Positions 55,083 through 64,000 of a stretch of DNA of 64,000 nt are shown here, piece by piece (the first letter of the stretch is position 1; every line of letters starts with the position of its first letter). The translations under genes and the position numbers were made by a program. The notes beneath the pieces were generated by a model. It was not told the DNA's origin and made no database searches. It was given only the letters and a program-made list of their open reading frames with translations. The stretch is from PGYR01 sp034670025 (GTDB lineage: Bacteria > Bacteroidota > Ignavibacteria > Kapaibacteriales > UBA2268): NCBI GenBank assembly GCA_034670025.1, contig JAXMOE010000001.1, positions 868,001 through 932,000 of the forward strand. The letters are read 5' to 3'.

Positions 55083-56393
55083 TTATGAAGCTTGTTTTTC
55101 CTGCTGAAGTCCTAATTTTTCTGCGAATAGCTTGGATATTTGCAAACGTGCTTTTCTTTGGTCGTTGTTGTCGTATCTACCTACAATAGATTTATTTTTT
55201 TGGTGGTTCGTTATTTGTGTAATCTTTGAGTCAGAAACGTCCCAATCTCTAAGGAAAGTTACCGTGCTTCTTCTTCCTGCATGACTTGAAGCAAATTTAA
55301 AAGCTGGTTCTGTTATTTCGGTTCTAACACCATTGATTAATTTAGTCCGTTTGAATGGTCTATTTATACCAGTTTCTTCAAAAATTTCTTTCAAAGCTCT
55401 GTTATGTTGAAAGGTTGAATTTCTTTTACTTGGGATTAAGTTGTAATTATTACGCTCTAATATTGAATTGATAGTATCATCCAACAATATACTATTTTCT
55501 GCACCAGTTTTGGTGTCGTAGAAGTTAATCCACTTATTACCATCTGAATCAGTTTCAATATCATTTGTGCCGTCTATTTGGTTAAGGTCTGAAAAGCGTA
55601 ATCCGGTTAGAACACTAATCAAAAACCTATCTCTTATCAACAACTTGAATTTTATATTGTATAAGTCGTCATCATATTCAGGCGTGTATGCCAGTAACTG
55701 TTTAAACTCTTCAATGTTTATTGTGAACTCTTTGGATTTTTCAGTTTTGATTTTTAACTTTTTGTAGCTTTCACTGATGGTAATTTCTTTATGGATACGT
55801 AAGAAATTAAATACTGATTTTAGTTGAGCGAAATAAACATAAGCAACGTTATTACTAAGTCCACGCTCTATTATAAGGTAGTTTTTTACAATATCGTTCA
55901 TCATATCAAAACTAATGTCTTTAACAAGTAAAGATTTATTCCTTGCTAATTGGTAACTTTGAATAGCTGTCAATACTGTTTTGTAATTAACTATGGTGGC
56001 TTTTTTCACCCCTTGCTTACGTTTATGTTCAATACACTCTTCTATTGCAGAGATGATAGTTAAACCGTTCTTATTAACTCTATTTCTATCAGAATTTGAA
56101 TGGAGGGCGGTTATTTGCTTTATATCATATTTGGTAATATTGCCTTCATTATTAATTAAGCTGTAAATCGAACCAATCACTTTGTGTGCGAACTTTTCTA
56201 AAAGCTGATTTTGGTGGATTGCAAACGGTGAACTGCTCTTTACTCTTTGGGATTTCTTATTCCAATATTTTGTGTCGATGGTGAGTCCAGTTGATACCCT
56301 CACCCTCACCTTGTTATAATTAACCGAACTCATTATATTTGTGCTTTGCTTATACGGTTGCGAAAGATAATATCTTACAGAAATCTTTGCCAT
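55083..56393 (-). CDS. Tyrosine-type site-specific integrase
   Basis: A 436-residue phage integrase of the Bacteroidota type with an N-terminal arm-binding region, a SAM-like core-binding domain (about 125-225) and a catalytic domain. The catalytic set is complete: Arg in LTGLRFSDL, Lys in YDTKTG, His and Arg in SSHAGRRS, His in ITNHQ, and Tyr407 in VGRYDNND. It excises and integrates DNA at att sites, here the 25-bp repeat whose right copy lies 174 bp upstream of its start codon. Transcribed leftward, toward the regulator. The mechanism is a topoisomerase-IB-like strand exchange. Confidence 0.93.
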   Translation of the reverse strand: MAKISVRYYLSQPYKQSTNIMSSVNYNKVRVRVSTGLTIDTKYWNKKSQRVKSSSPFAIHQNQLLEKFAHKVIGSIYSLINNEGNITKYDIKQITALHSNSDRNRVNKNGLTIISAIEECIEHKRKQGVKKATIVNYKTVLTAIQSYQLARNKSLLVKDISFDMMNDIVKNYLIIERGLSNNVAYVYFAQLKSVFNFLRIHKEITISESYKKLKIKTEKSKEFTINIEEFKQLLAYTPEYDDDLYNIKFKLLIRDRFLISVLTGLRFSDLNQIDGTNDIETDSDGNKWINFYDTKTGAENSILLDDTINSILERNNYNLIPSKRNSTFQHNRALKEIFEETGINRPFKRTKLINGVRTEITEPAFKFASSHAGRRSTVTFLRDWDVSDSKITQITNHQKNKSIVGRYDNNDQRKARLQISKLFAEKLGLQQEKQAS

Positions 56394-56566
56394 TTTGAAC
56401 GCTCCTATATTAGAATTAATAATGTTAAAATTACTGACAATTCTAATCGAATCTATTAAACATAGTTTGAAACTATGTTAAAAGTTAAAGGCTGGCATAT
56501 TATCGTAATTTCATTATTTAATAGCTATTATGAGGCTTACAACGTAAAATAGATTTTAGTGGCGAG

Positions 56567-56591
56567 CTTTATTAATAAATAACACACAATA
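56567..56591. repeat. attR: right 25-bp direct repeat of the mobile element
   Basis: Identical to 44879-44903 (CTTTATTAATAAATAAC...ACACAATA). Lies 174 bp from the integrase start and 76 bp before crcB. Differences begin at once on both outer sides, as expected for att sites. Confidence 0.85.
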
Positions 56592-56667
56592 TGGCAAATT
56601 ATATAATTTTCTTAATAAATTATAATATTATTGTAATCAGTTGAATTAATTAATTGAATATAAATTT

Positions 56668-57054
56668 ATGAATAATCTTATTCTAGTTTTTGTAGGCGGT
56701 GGTATCGGTGCTATTCTTAGGTATTTTATTAATAATATCTCTGAAAATATGTTTCTTAGCAATTCAAATTATGAATTCCCTTGGGGTACATTTGTAGTAA
56801 ATATTTTGGGTAGCTTTCTGATAGGTTTTGTAGTTGGTTTATTCGACTCATCTATACTTAGTAATGAACAATTAAAACTTTTCATCATAGTTGGTGTTTT
56901 AGGTGGATTCACTACTTTTTCTTCCTTCTCACTTGAAACAGTCGAAATGCTGCAAGCAGGATATTATATAAAGTCAATTCTGTATATAGCAGCAAGCACT
57001 TTTCTAGCAATTATATTCACTATTTCAGGTTTGAAATTAGGCAATAGTTTTTAA
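56668..57054 (+). CDS. crcB: Fluoride channel CrcB/Fluc
   Basis: A 128-residue, four-helix Fluc channel that exports fluoride passively as an antiparallel dimer. Motifs: GGGIGAILRYF, PWGTFVVNILGSFLIG with the pore Asn, and GVLGGFTTFSSFSLE with the Phe box and the central Na+ site. Length is normal. No fluoride riboswitch is evident in the 76 bp upstream, which is partly att sequence. Confidence 0.95.
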   Translation: MNNLILVFVGGGIGAILRYFINNISENMFLSNSNYEFPWGTFVVNILGSFLIGFVVGLFDSSILSNEQLKLFIIVGVLGGFTTFSSFSLETVEMLQAGYYIKSILYIAASTFLAIIFTISGLKLGNSF

Positions 57055-57107
57055 AAAAATGAACAATAGGTTAGTTTATAACTATACAAATGTCAAATTC
57101 GGAAATT

Positions 57108-58985
57108 ATGCTAAAAACTCTAATATTTATACTTTTACTTATATCATTTTCAATCGCTCACACCGAGGAAGAACCGTATTACTTCGGAATTGAGGGTGGA
57201 TATGGCTTCACTAATTATGATGCTGGGTTTAATCAATTTGAAGGAATTGATAAATGCGGGATATATGAAAACGGTAGCGGAAATGCTATGTTTGCTAGAT
57301 TCTGGGGTGAATATAAAGTACTTGATTTCCTAAATGTTGGTGCTCATATTCAATACACTCAAAAAGATGGGATATTAGATAAGTTAGATACTGCTTATGC
57401 TCGTGATTTGAACACTGGTAACATAGGTATAATAGGTACAAACAATGAATTAGATGTTAATTTCACTTCTATATCAGTTGGATTGGATTTCAACTTTCTT
57501 ATTCAAAAAGAATTATTCAACGGACCACTTTATTTCAACATTTCTCCTGGCTTAATTATTAATCACAGTGGCAGTTTTATTCAAAAGGAATATATACAAA
57601 GTCCAGATGGAGCTGCTTTCGAGGGTCCTGATGGCTATTTTTTTGAAAGAACAAATGCTGAGGGTGATTTCACAACATTGAGTAATATGATTCCAGTTGT
57701 GTCAGCATCACTTTATAATAGTTCAAAAATAGCTGACAAACTTTACTTCACTCAGAGGTTAGGTGTAACAAACGATATGAGCAGCCTGTTAGATGACGCA
57801 AATATAAGCTCCCTAACTCTTTTCGCATCTCTTGGTATTAAAATGTCATTCGATAAAGAAAAAATAGTGATTGTACCACCTAAAAAGCCAATTCAACCTG
57901 AACCAATAATTCCATTACCAGAACCATATATCAGCTTAGATATGGATGTAGATTATGACAAAACTTATGTAGAAGTGCAAGAAGAACTCTATGCCCAACC
58001 TCCAATGGTTTTAGCTGTATTTTTTGACAAAAATTCATCAGATATCAGAGACCATTATGTTTCTAAATCTGACAATGTGGTGAACCCTATTCAATCGCAT
58101 AACAATATTATTTTTGATGTAATCCAAATTCTTAAAGAGAGTCCAGATTCGAAACTAACCCTTATAAGTTCCACTTCTGGTATAGACGAAAATAATAACA
58201 TTAAGCTATCACAAAACAGAGCAAACAGTGTTAGAAAGAAGTTGGTTGATCTTGGAGTTAGTGAAGAAAGAATAGAGATTGATGCAAATATCTCACCAAA
58301 TACAATTACAAACATTGAGTACGACACTGGGCTTGAAGAAAATAGAAGAGTCGAGTTTAAGCTTATAGATATCGATATGAATAATGTGAACTTAAGAACT
58401 GTAAGAAAAAATCTATTTTCAAAAATTAGTATAGAAACTAACGCTGAAAACTTAACTGACAGAGCTAATCTGACTACTAACTTTACTTCTGAAACTTACA
58501 CAGTTAATGATACCACTATGACATTTGATTACTCGGAAAATTTATTAAATAGTAAATCTAATTCTACTAAACTGACTTCTAATTTAATAGCTAACAATTT
58601 AGTAAAAAATGCAAATCAAGAAATTTTCTATGAAGAACTGGATAAAAGAAAATTAGATTTAAAAACAGAAAACTTTGAACTTTACTTGATGTTTTATTTT
58701 TCTTCGAGCATACTTTCAGATGAATCTAAGAAAAGTATTTCTGATTTGATTGACTTACTACCAGAAGGAAAGACATTAGAAATAGTAGGTAATACTGACA
58801 AAATAGGAATGGAAAAGGCAAATATCGAGATTGCTGAAAACAGAGCCAACAATGCAAAAGAATACATAGAATCTATAACAACAAAACAGTATTATTTTGA
58901 TATTAAAACTAATACAAGCAAGTTTGATGAATCAACACCTCAAGGCAGATTCTTGAACAGAAGTATTAGAATTAGAATAAAGTAA
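57108..58985 (+). CDS. Outer-membrane barrel with two OmpA-like domains (paralogue)
   Basis: About 625 residues from the Met that begins the signal peptide (MLKTLIFILLLISFSIAH). The barrel (about 25-240) opens YYFGIEGGYGFTNYDAGF; a short Pro-rich linker (PPKKPIQPEPIIPLPEP) follows; then an OmpA-like domain (about 295-420; VFFDKNSSDIRD, ENRRVEFKL) and a second one (about 520-625; LEIVGNTDKIGME, ending RIRIK). Same plan as the gene at 28687-30735, with the long polyproline reduced. Follows crcB by 53 bp. Likely an outer-membrane to peptidoglycan tether. Confidence 0.75.
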   Translation: MLKTLIFILLLISFSIAHTEEEPYYFGIEGGYGFTNYDAGFNQFEGIDKCGIYENGSGNAMFARFWGEYKVLDFLNVGAHIQYTQKDGILDKLDTAYARDLNTGNIGIIGTNNELDVNFTSISVGLDFNFLIQKELFNGPLYFNISPGLIINHSGSFIQKEYIQSPDGAAFEGPDGYFFERTNAEGDFTTLSNMIPVVSASLYNSSKIADKLYFTQRLGVTNDMSSLLDDANISSLTLFASLGIKMSFDKEKIVIVPPKKPIQPEPIIPLPEPYISLDMDVDYDKTYVEVQEELYAQPPMVLAVFFDKNSSDIRDHYVSKSDNVVNPIQSHNNIIFDVIQILKESPDSKLTLISSTSGIDENNNIKLSQNRANSVRKKLVDLGVSEERIEIDANISPNTITNIEYDTGLEENRRVEFKLIDIDMNNVNLRTVRKNLFSKISIETNAENLTDRANLTTNFTSETYTVNDTTMTFDYSENLLNSKSNSTKLTSNLIANNLVKNANQEIFYEELDKRKLDLKTENFELYLMFYFSSSILSDESKKSISDLIDLLPEGKTLEIVGNTDKIGMEKANIEIAENRANNAKEYIESITTKQYYFDIKTNTSKFDESTPQGRFLNRSIRIRIK

Positions 58986-58997
58986 ATAGTTTATTTT

Positions 58998-59816
58998 TTA
59001 TATCTTCTCTATCTTAAAATGATGTACCTTATGTCTTTGGTCTTTCAATCGTATTCCGGCAGTACCATCAGGTAATAATACTATATTTGAACCAACTGTC
59101 ATAGTTATTTGTTCAAATTTTGGATGCTCGTAAACTTTAGCTTCAAACTCATCAGCAGATTCACCAAACACTGCTCCCTCTTTATCAATACCGAGTTTAC
59201 CTCTTAGGTTGTAACCAAAGTAGTTCATATAACCAATTGGTCTCAGTGCAGATGGATATAAGGTCTCCCCTTCATTAGCTTTAGTTGGTTGTACTACTTC
59301 AATCAATTCTGGAATATGAATCGTGTTTCCATTAACATCAACTCCAAATTCCGATGTAGAGATAAAGTTTGTCAATACTTTAGAGTTTGCATTGAATGAA
59401 TACATAAATGAACTGAATTCTATATCATCGTACTGCAACTTAGTTGATTTGGCAATTCTGTCATTGTATTCCTCAAAAGAATTGTCCCACTCGTCAAGGT
59501 GGTCTTTGTGCCAGATACCAACATCAAGCAAGTCCAGCTCATCTAATTCTTTTTCGCAATCACTCACTTTTTCTAATCTCTTAAGTAAACTATACTTAGG
59601 AGGTAATATTTCCCCCAATAGCTCCATAGCGTTGGAATCTTGAAAGACAGCAAAGTTAATCATGTTTATATCTATCTGTCCTTTTCCACTATTCAGCACA
59701 AGTGAATCTTTCAGAATTGGGAAACCCTCATAGCTGAAGTTTTCACTCGCAATGAAAAGCTGTGGTGTGTCTTTTGTGATTTTGGTTGATTTATTGATTA
59801 TGTTGGTTAGTTGCAT
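58998..59816 (-). CDS. Hypothetical soluble protein
   Basis: A 272-residue acidic protein with mixed alpha/beta content and no signal peptide. Conserved-looking stretches: LRPIGYMNYFGYNLRGKLGI and the C-terminal MTVGSNIVLLPDGTAGIRLKDQRHKVHHF, the latter likely a beta hairpin. No family recognised. It converges with the OmpA-type gene (gap 12 bp) and is divergent from the DUF3160 gene. Confidence 0.55.
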   Translation of the reverse strand: MQLTNIINKSTKITKDTPQLFIASENFSYEGFPILKDSLVLNSGKGQIDINMINFAVFQDSNAMELLGEILPPKYSLLKRLEKVSDCEKELDELDLLDVGIWHKDHLDEWDNSFEEYNDRIAKSTKLQYDDIEFSSFMYSFNANSKVLTNFISTSEFGVDVNGNTIHIPELIEVVQPTKANEGETLYPSALRPIGYMNYFGYNLRGKLGIDKEGAVFGESADEFEAKVYEHPKFEQITMTVGSNIVLLPDGTAGIRLKDQRHKVHHFKIEKI

Positions 59817-59976
59817 AATAAGATTTCATTTTTGTATTTAATAGATGAATACAAATATAAGAGTATGATTCATTTATTAATGTATTAGCAAATAATAATT
59901 TTTATATCTCATTATAATAAAGTATATTAATAAATACTATGATTTACAAGAACAAAAAAGACTGAAGGTTAATTTT

Positions 59977-62588
59977 ATGAAATCTATATTTACTCTATTA
60001 CTAATTATTCAGATGAGTTTATTAGCTCAGACTGAATTCGACATAGATAATTATAAAGAATACCTGAATTCACACCAAAATATGTCTTATTCAGATTTGC
60101 TTCAAGAATATCCTGCAAGTGAATTTAATACTTATGCCAAAACAAATTTTTATAATGCGGAATACTCAGACTCTATCAACCAATTTTTTCAGTTGACACA
60201 AGATGAGATTTCACTCTTGAACTCTCATTCATTTATGGTTTCCGAAAGATATAGTTATCCAAGCTTTATCGAAGGTCTTTACGAGCTTTTCAAAAAAGAT
60301 ATTCCTGTATATATTTCAGCAGATATGATGCTTCATTCTGTACATAAATCTGTTGATAATATATTGATAGATATTGAGAAGCGATTATTATATTCGAGAC
60401 TTAATTCATCCTTAAGTAAAATGATAACTGAACTAAAGAATTATGATAGAGATAAATACTCAACAGACCCAATAAAACATAAGAAATATAGTGAGCTAAT
60501 TGATGATGCAAACCTATACCTTATGGTAGCCTCCAATACTTTAATGGAGTATGAGACTGTTACACCTACGGATAGTATAGCGGAGAAATACTATGAGATT
60601 ATTGGTAAAATTGAATCTGCAGATGGAATGAGTAAAGTTCAATTATTTGGAGATATATCGTATCGTAGATACGATTGGAGTCAATTTAAACCGAGGGGAC
60701 ATTATAATGAAAGTCATAAATTAAGAAAGTATTTTAAAACATTAATTTGGCTTGGTAGAACTGAGATTTATATCAATGCTCCAAAAGATCATGAACCTGA
60801 TTCCACTTATATACCTCGTAGATCAGAAATAATGAGACAAAATCGATTAGCATACTTTTTAACTTATCTAGCAAAGGAAACAGGAGTAACAAGCGACCTA
60901 AAGTATGTAGATGAAACAATTGCTACATTTATTGGTAGACAGGATAATATTACAAATTTTGAGTTAGAAGATGTTATAGAAGGAAAGGTAGCTAGTGCTG
61001 ATGACTTACTTGATGACAATCTAATAGCTGAACTTAAATCTAAAGCACTAGAATTAAGTTCTTCAAATCAAACTTATTTGTCTCAGATTCTTCTTTCAAA
61101 CGAATTAATAAAAGAAGAAATTGAACCTGCCGCTGCATTTATGCTAATGGGACAAAGGCCAATATTAGATGGATTTATAACTTCTAAAGTTACTTTTGAT
61201 AGAATAACTTATAATGATGAAAAAGTAATGAGAATGCTTCCAAACAGCTTAGATGTTTTATTCGGATTAGGCAACAATGCTTCTTTACAAGCATTAGAAA
61301 AGGAACTAATAGAGTACCCTTACGCCTCTAACTTGGCAGCGTTGAGATATTTAATAAATTCTTATGATGATGATTTCTGGTCTAAAAATGTATATACCTC
61401 TTGGTTAAATTCAATTAGAGGGCTTAATCCTAAAAACACAAGAGAAGAAAGAGATGAACTTCCTGAGTTTATGAAAACTGCAGCTTGGTGGCAAAAATCA
61501 ATGAATACACAACTTGCCTCATGGGCGGAGCTGAGACATGATTTTTTGCTTTATGCTAAACACCCCTACACTGCAATGCCTTTGGGGTGTAGTACCCCAG
61601 ACGCTTTTTTAGAGCCAGCTCCTGAAATGTTTGCAAGTATAAAAAATATCTTTCTGAACTTGAAGAATGTCAATGGTATAGAGGAAATTAGAGCTCAACT
61701 GGCAGCCTAGCTGTTTTCCTAGACGAGACTATTAGTACATATGAAAGATTAGAAACCATATCTCGAAATACACTTAATAATTCATTGACTGAAGATGACC
61801 AGGAATTTTTAAATGAATATTTTTGTACAAAAGAATTTGATACTGGATGTGCAGAAATGAATCTATTAGATGGTTGGTATCCTAAATTATACTACAATAT
61901 GGAAATTGAAATACGTGAACTGGAAAGAAATAATTCCCGTTCGAAGTTTATGGATTTTCTTGTTGCAGATATTCACACTTCTCCTGGTGATGAGAGAGGC
62001 AATCCCGTTGGATGGGTAAAGCACATAGCTACTGGACCCATAAATATGGCAGTAATAGTTACAGATAACAAAGATGGTGTGAGTACTGCTTATGCAGGTC
62101 CTGTTTCTAGCTTCTATGAATTCACCACAGAAGATTATGAAAGATATTCTGATTCGGAATGGCAAGAAGAATTTTACGGTAATGAACCAATGATGAATTT
62201 GGAAGATTTGAAATTTGGTCAGAATAGCTTTACAAAACATTATTTAGCAGACAAAGATGGAAGTGCATTTAATGGAGCTCCTGAACTATTAACAAGTGTA
62301 AATTCTGGAAATTATAATTTTGAAAACGAAAGTATAAATATTTATCCAAATCCAGCAACTAATCATATTAATTTAACTTGCTCAGTGAACCCCGGCGATT
62401 TAACTGCTAACTTTAAGTTAATAAGTATGGATGGAATTGTAGTACAAACAGAGGCAATCAAATTTGTAGCAACTGGAAATAACACAAAGAGAATACAATT
62501 AGATGAATCATTAACTTCTGGGACTTATATATATAGTTTAGAATTTGATAATTCTAAGTACAGTGGGAAAGTGAATATTGTGAAATAG
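59977..62588 (+). pseudogene. DUF3160 T9SS protein, split by a frameshift
   Basis: The first frame (59977-61710, 577 residues) has a signal peptide and DUF3160 motifs (PVYISADMMLHSVHKSVDN; the end CSTPDAFLEPAPEMF). It stops at TAG 61708-61710. The frame one base back is open from about 61692 and gives AVFLDETISTYERLETISRN leading into 61785-62588, which carries the rest of the family (VADIHTSPGDERGNP, YAGPVSSFYEFT) and a T9SS type A sorting domain ('NIYPNPATNHIN' to 'VNIVK'). Together they make one protein of normal DUF3160 length. A single missing base between about 61692 and 61705 explains it. The function of the family is unknown; probably surface exposed. Confidence 0.78.
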
Positions 62589-62612
62589 AGTATTCTATAA
62601 TAATGGCTTTAT

Positions 62613-62645
62613 AAATAAAACCTCTTCACTGATTGTGAAAAGGTT
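62613..62645 (-). terminator. Terminator of guaA
   Basis: Stem AACCTCTTCAC (62619-62629) / GTGAAAAGGTT (62635-62645) with one mismatch; on the minus strand it is followed by TTTTATTTAT. It also ends about 60 bp after the DUF3160 gene and might act in both directions. Confidence 0.55.
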
Positions 62646-62699
62646 CCTTTCCAACTTAATAAAAACACTATTTAAGCATAGTACCTTTACTTTAGAACT

Positions 62700-64000
62700 T
62701 TACTCCCATTCAATAGTACCAGGTGGCTTACTTGTAATATCGTAAACAACTCTGTTTATGCCCTTAATCTCATTGATTATTCTATTCGATATTTTTTCTA
62801 ATACATCGTACGGCATTGGGTACCACTCTGCAGTCATACCATCGGTACTCGTAACGGCACGAACAGCACAGGTAAACTCATAAGTTCTTTCGTCGCCCAT
62901 TACTCCTACGCTCTTCACAGGTAGCAACACAGCAAATGCTTGCCATATTTCATCATATAGACCAGCTTTTTGTATTTCATCTAAGTAAATTGCATCAGCT
63001 CTTTGTAGGATTTCTATCTTTTCTTCTGACAAGGCACCAAGTATTCTGATACCTAAACCAGGCCCAGGGAATGGATGTCTATTTACAAACCAATCTGGTA
63101 TTCCTAACATTCTGCCTACTTCGCGAACCTCATCTTTGAATAGCTCACGGAATGGTTCTAATAATTTCAAATCCATTTTTTCAGGAAGACCACCAACATT
63201 GTGGTGACTCTTAATAGTAGCCGAAGGACCTTTTACTGATACAGATTCTATTACATCTGGATAAAGTGTACCTTGCGCTAACCACTTTGCATTGTCAATC
63301 CCTTTTGAAGCTTCCTCGAACAAATCGATAAATGCTTTACCTATTACTTTTCTTTTCTTTTCAGGATCCGAAACGCCTTCCAATCCACCGATAAAGTTCT
63401 CGTGTCCATTTATTAGCTCAATTGAAATATCAAAATGCTTTTTGAACAAGTCATATATCTCACGGCTTTCGTTCATTCTCATCAAGCCAGAATCGATATG
63501 AATACAATGAAGTTGGTCACCAATTGCTTTATGAATAAGCACGGCAGCAACAGTAGAGTCCACCCCACCACTCAACCCACAAATAACCTTCTGATCGCCA
63601 ACTTTATCCTTTATTTCCTGTATAGCATTGTCTATGAATGACTCTGCATTCCAAACATCTTTGCAACCACAGATTTTACGAACAAAATTCTCTAATACTT
63701 TCTTACCCTCCAAAGAGTGATGTACTTCTGGGTGGAACTGAACACCATATATGTTCTTTTCTAAGTTAGCAATGGCACATATTGGTGCATTATCCGTATT
63801 TGCAATTGACTCAAAACCATCTGGCATTTTACTAAGTGAGTCGCCGTGGCTCATCCACACTTGAGAATTGTCTGCCACACCACCTAACAAAGGATTATCT
63901 TGCGTTACATTAAGCATTGCTTTACCGTACTCACGTTTAGCGGCAGCATCTACTTGTCCGTTTTGTGTGAAGGCAATGAGTTGAAGCCCGTAACATATAC
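62700..64000 (-). CDS. guaA: GMP synthase (glutamine-hydrolysing) GuaA, 5' end outside window
   Basis: Reading leftward from base 64000, the frame (first whole codon 63998) opens with ICYGLQLIAF, the glutaminase loop with the catalytic Cys, then AAAKREYGKAML, and later the GATase His/Glu region (YGVQFHPEVHHS). The synthetase domain follows with the ATP-binding loop CGLSGGVDSTVAA and HPFPGPGLGIRILG; the end is SKPPGTIEWE. It makes GMP from XMP, glutamine and ATP. At about 433 visible residues of the family's usual 510-525, the first 80 or so lie outside. Identification is firm. Confidence 0.96.
   Translation of the reverse strand, partial: ICYGLQLIAFTQNGQVDAAAKREYGKAMLNVTQDNPLLGGVADNSQVWMSHGDSLSKMPDGFESIANTDNAPICAIANLEKNIYGVQFHPEVHHSLEGKKVLENFVRKICGCKDVWNAESFIDNAIQEIKDKVGDQKVICGLSGGVDSTVAAVLIHKAIGDQLHCIHIDSGLMRMNESREIYDLFKKHFDISIELINGHENFIGGLEGVSDPEKKRKVIGKAFIDLFEEASKGIDNAKWLAQGTLYPDVIESVSVKGPSATIKSHHNVGGLPEKMDLKLLEPFRELFKDEVREVGRMLGIPDWFVNRHPFPGPGLGIRILGALSEEKIEILQRADAIYLDEIQKAGLYDEIWQAFAVLLPVKSVGVMGDERTYEFTCAVRAVTSTDGMTAEWYPMPYDVLEKISNRIINEIKGINRVVYDITSKPPGTIEWE

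Larger units (their letters stand above)
44879..56591. mobile_element. 11.7-kb integrative element (phage-satellite-like)
   Basis: Bounded by perfect 25-bp direct repeats and carrying a tyrosine recombinase 174 bp inside the right repeat, so integration by site-specific recombination is the natural explanation. Gene order: Mor-like regulator; cargo-like gene; a leftward operon from 51900 to 46730 ending in a phage-tail-hub-like protein; further small leftward genes; two excisionase-like HTH proteins; a divergent HTH regulator with a palindromic operator pair; the integrase. I see no terminase, portal, capsid, relaxase, primase or helicase gene. That fits a phage satellite that borrows particles from a helper, or a decayed prophage. 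The flanking genes (SRPBCC protein and crcB) would be neighbours without it. Confidence 0.82.

Noticed and set aside
44879..56591. A complete prophage.
   Set aside because: No terminase, portal, major capsid, protease or tape-measure gene is recognisable, and 11.7 kb is too small for a tailed phage of usual type.
56592..56667. A fluoride riboswitch in front of crcB.
   Set aside because: Only 76 AT-rich bases are available and the conserved crcB-motif pseudoknot sequences are not visible.
61692..61710. Programmed -1 frameshifting in the DUF3160 gene.
   Set aside because: The second frame is indeed one base back, but there is no X-XXY-YYZ slippery site or clear stem-loop right after it.
7000..64000. 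CRISPR arrays, rRNA and tRNA genes.
   Set aside because: No regular repeat-spacer series and no cloverleaf or rRNA-like sequence was seen; the repeated units at 7.7-15.8 kb are irregularly spaced.

Overview
The window is a stretch of AT-rich bacterial chromosome, most likely from the Bacteroidota / Fibrobacterota-Chlorobiota (FCB) side of the tree; an uncultured lineage such as Kapabacteria or Ignavibacteria is a guess only. The main support is five large secreted proteins ending in a type IX secretion system (T9SS) sorting domain, a PorQ-like T9SS protein, a DUF1800/DUF1501 export pair, lipoproteins with a Cys a few residues after a short hydrophobic leader, and a promoter of the Bacteroidota -33 TTTG / -7 TAnnTTTG type at 13823-13853.

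Layout. 1-9.8 kb: miaA (cut by the window edge) and the c-di-AMP synthase cdaA, a TauE/SafE exporter, a DUF427 protein, a 1637-residue T9SS surface protein and an M2-family metallopeptidase lipoprotein. 9.8-15.8 kb: a repeat-littered accessory region with short interspersed repeats around a small leftward cluster of hypothetical proteins (a DUF4240 protein, an immunity-like protein, a frameshifted gene, a lipoprotein whose first codons are duplicated 2.4 kb away). 15.8-32.1 kb: an ABC-F ATPase, the DUF1800-DUF1501 pair, PorQ-like protein, thioesterase-ParB-ParA, a von Willebrand-type T9SS protein, an OmpA-type protein and a DNA photolyase. 32.3-44.9 kb: HPr and enzyme I of a PTS without permeases, a CotH/lamin-tail T9SS protein, OsmC, PurE, MurF-MraY, a TPR-like lipoprotein, PdxB and an SRPBCC/GyrI-like protein.

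44,879-56,591 is an integrated mobile element of about 11.7 kb. It is bounded by a perfect 25-bp direct repeat and carries a tyrosine recombinase next to its right end, two excisionase-like helix-turn-helix (HTH) proteins, a divergent Cro/CI-like HTH regulator facing two identical-pattern palindromic operators, a Mor-like regulator at the left end, a tightly overlapping leftward operon ending in a 791-residue phage tail-hub-like protein, and one separate cargo-like gene. I recognise no terminase, portal, capsid, replication or relaxase gene, so it looks like a phage satellite or an undescribed small integrative element; it is the strongest candidate for something new here. It sits exactly in the leader of the SRPBCC gene, between it and crcB.

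56.6-64 kb: crcB fluoride channel, a second OmpA-type paralogue, an unknown protein, a DUF3160 T9SS protein split by a frameshift, and guaA running off the right edge.
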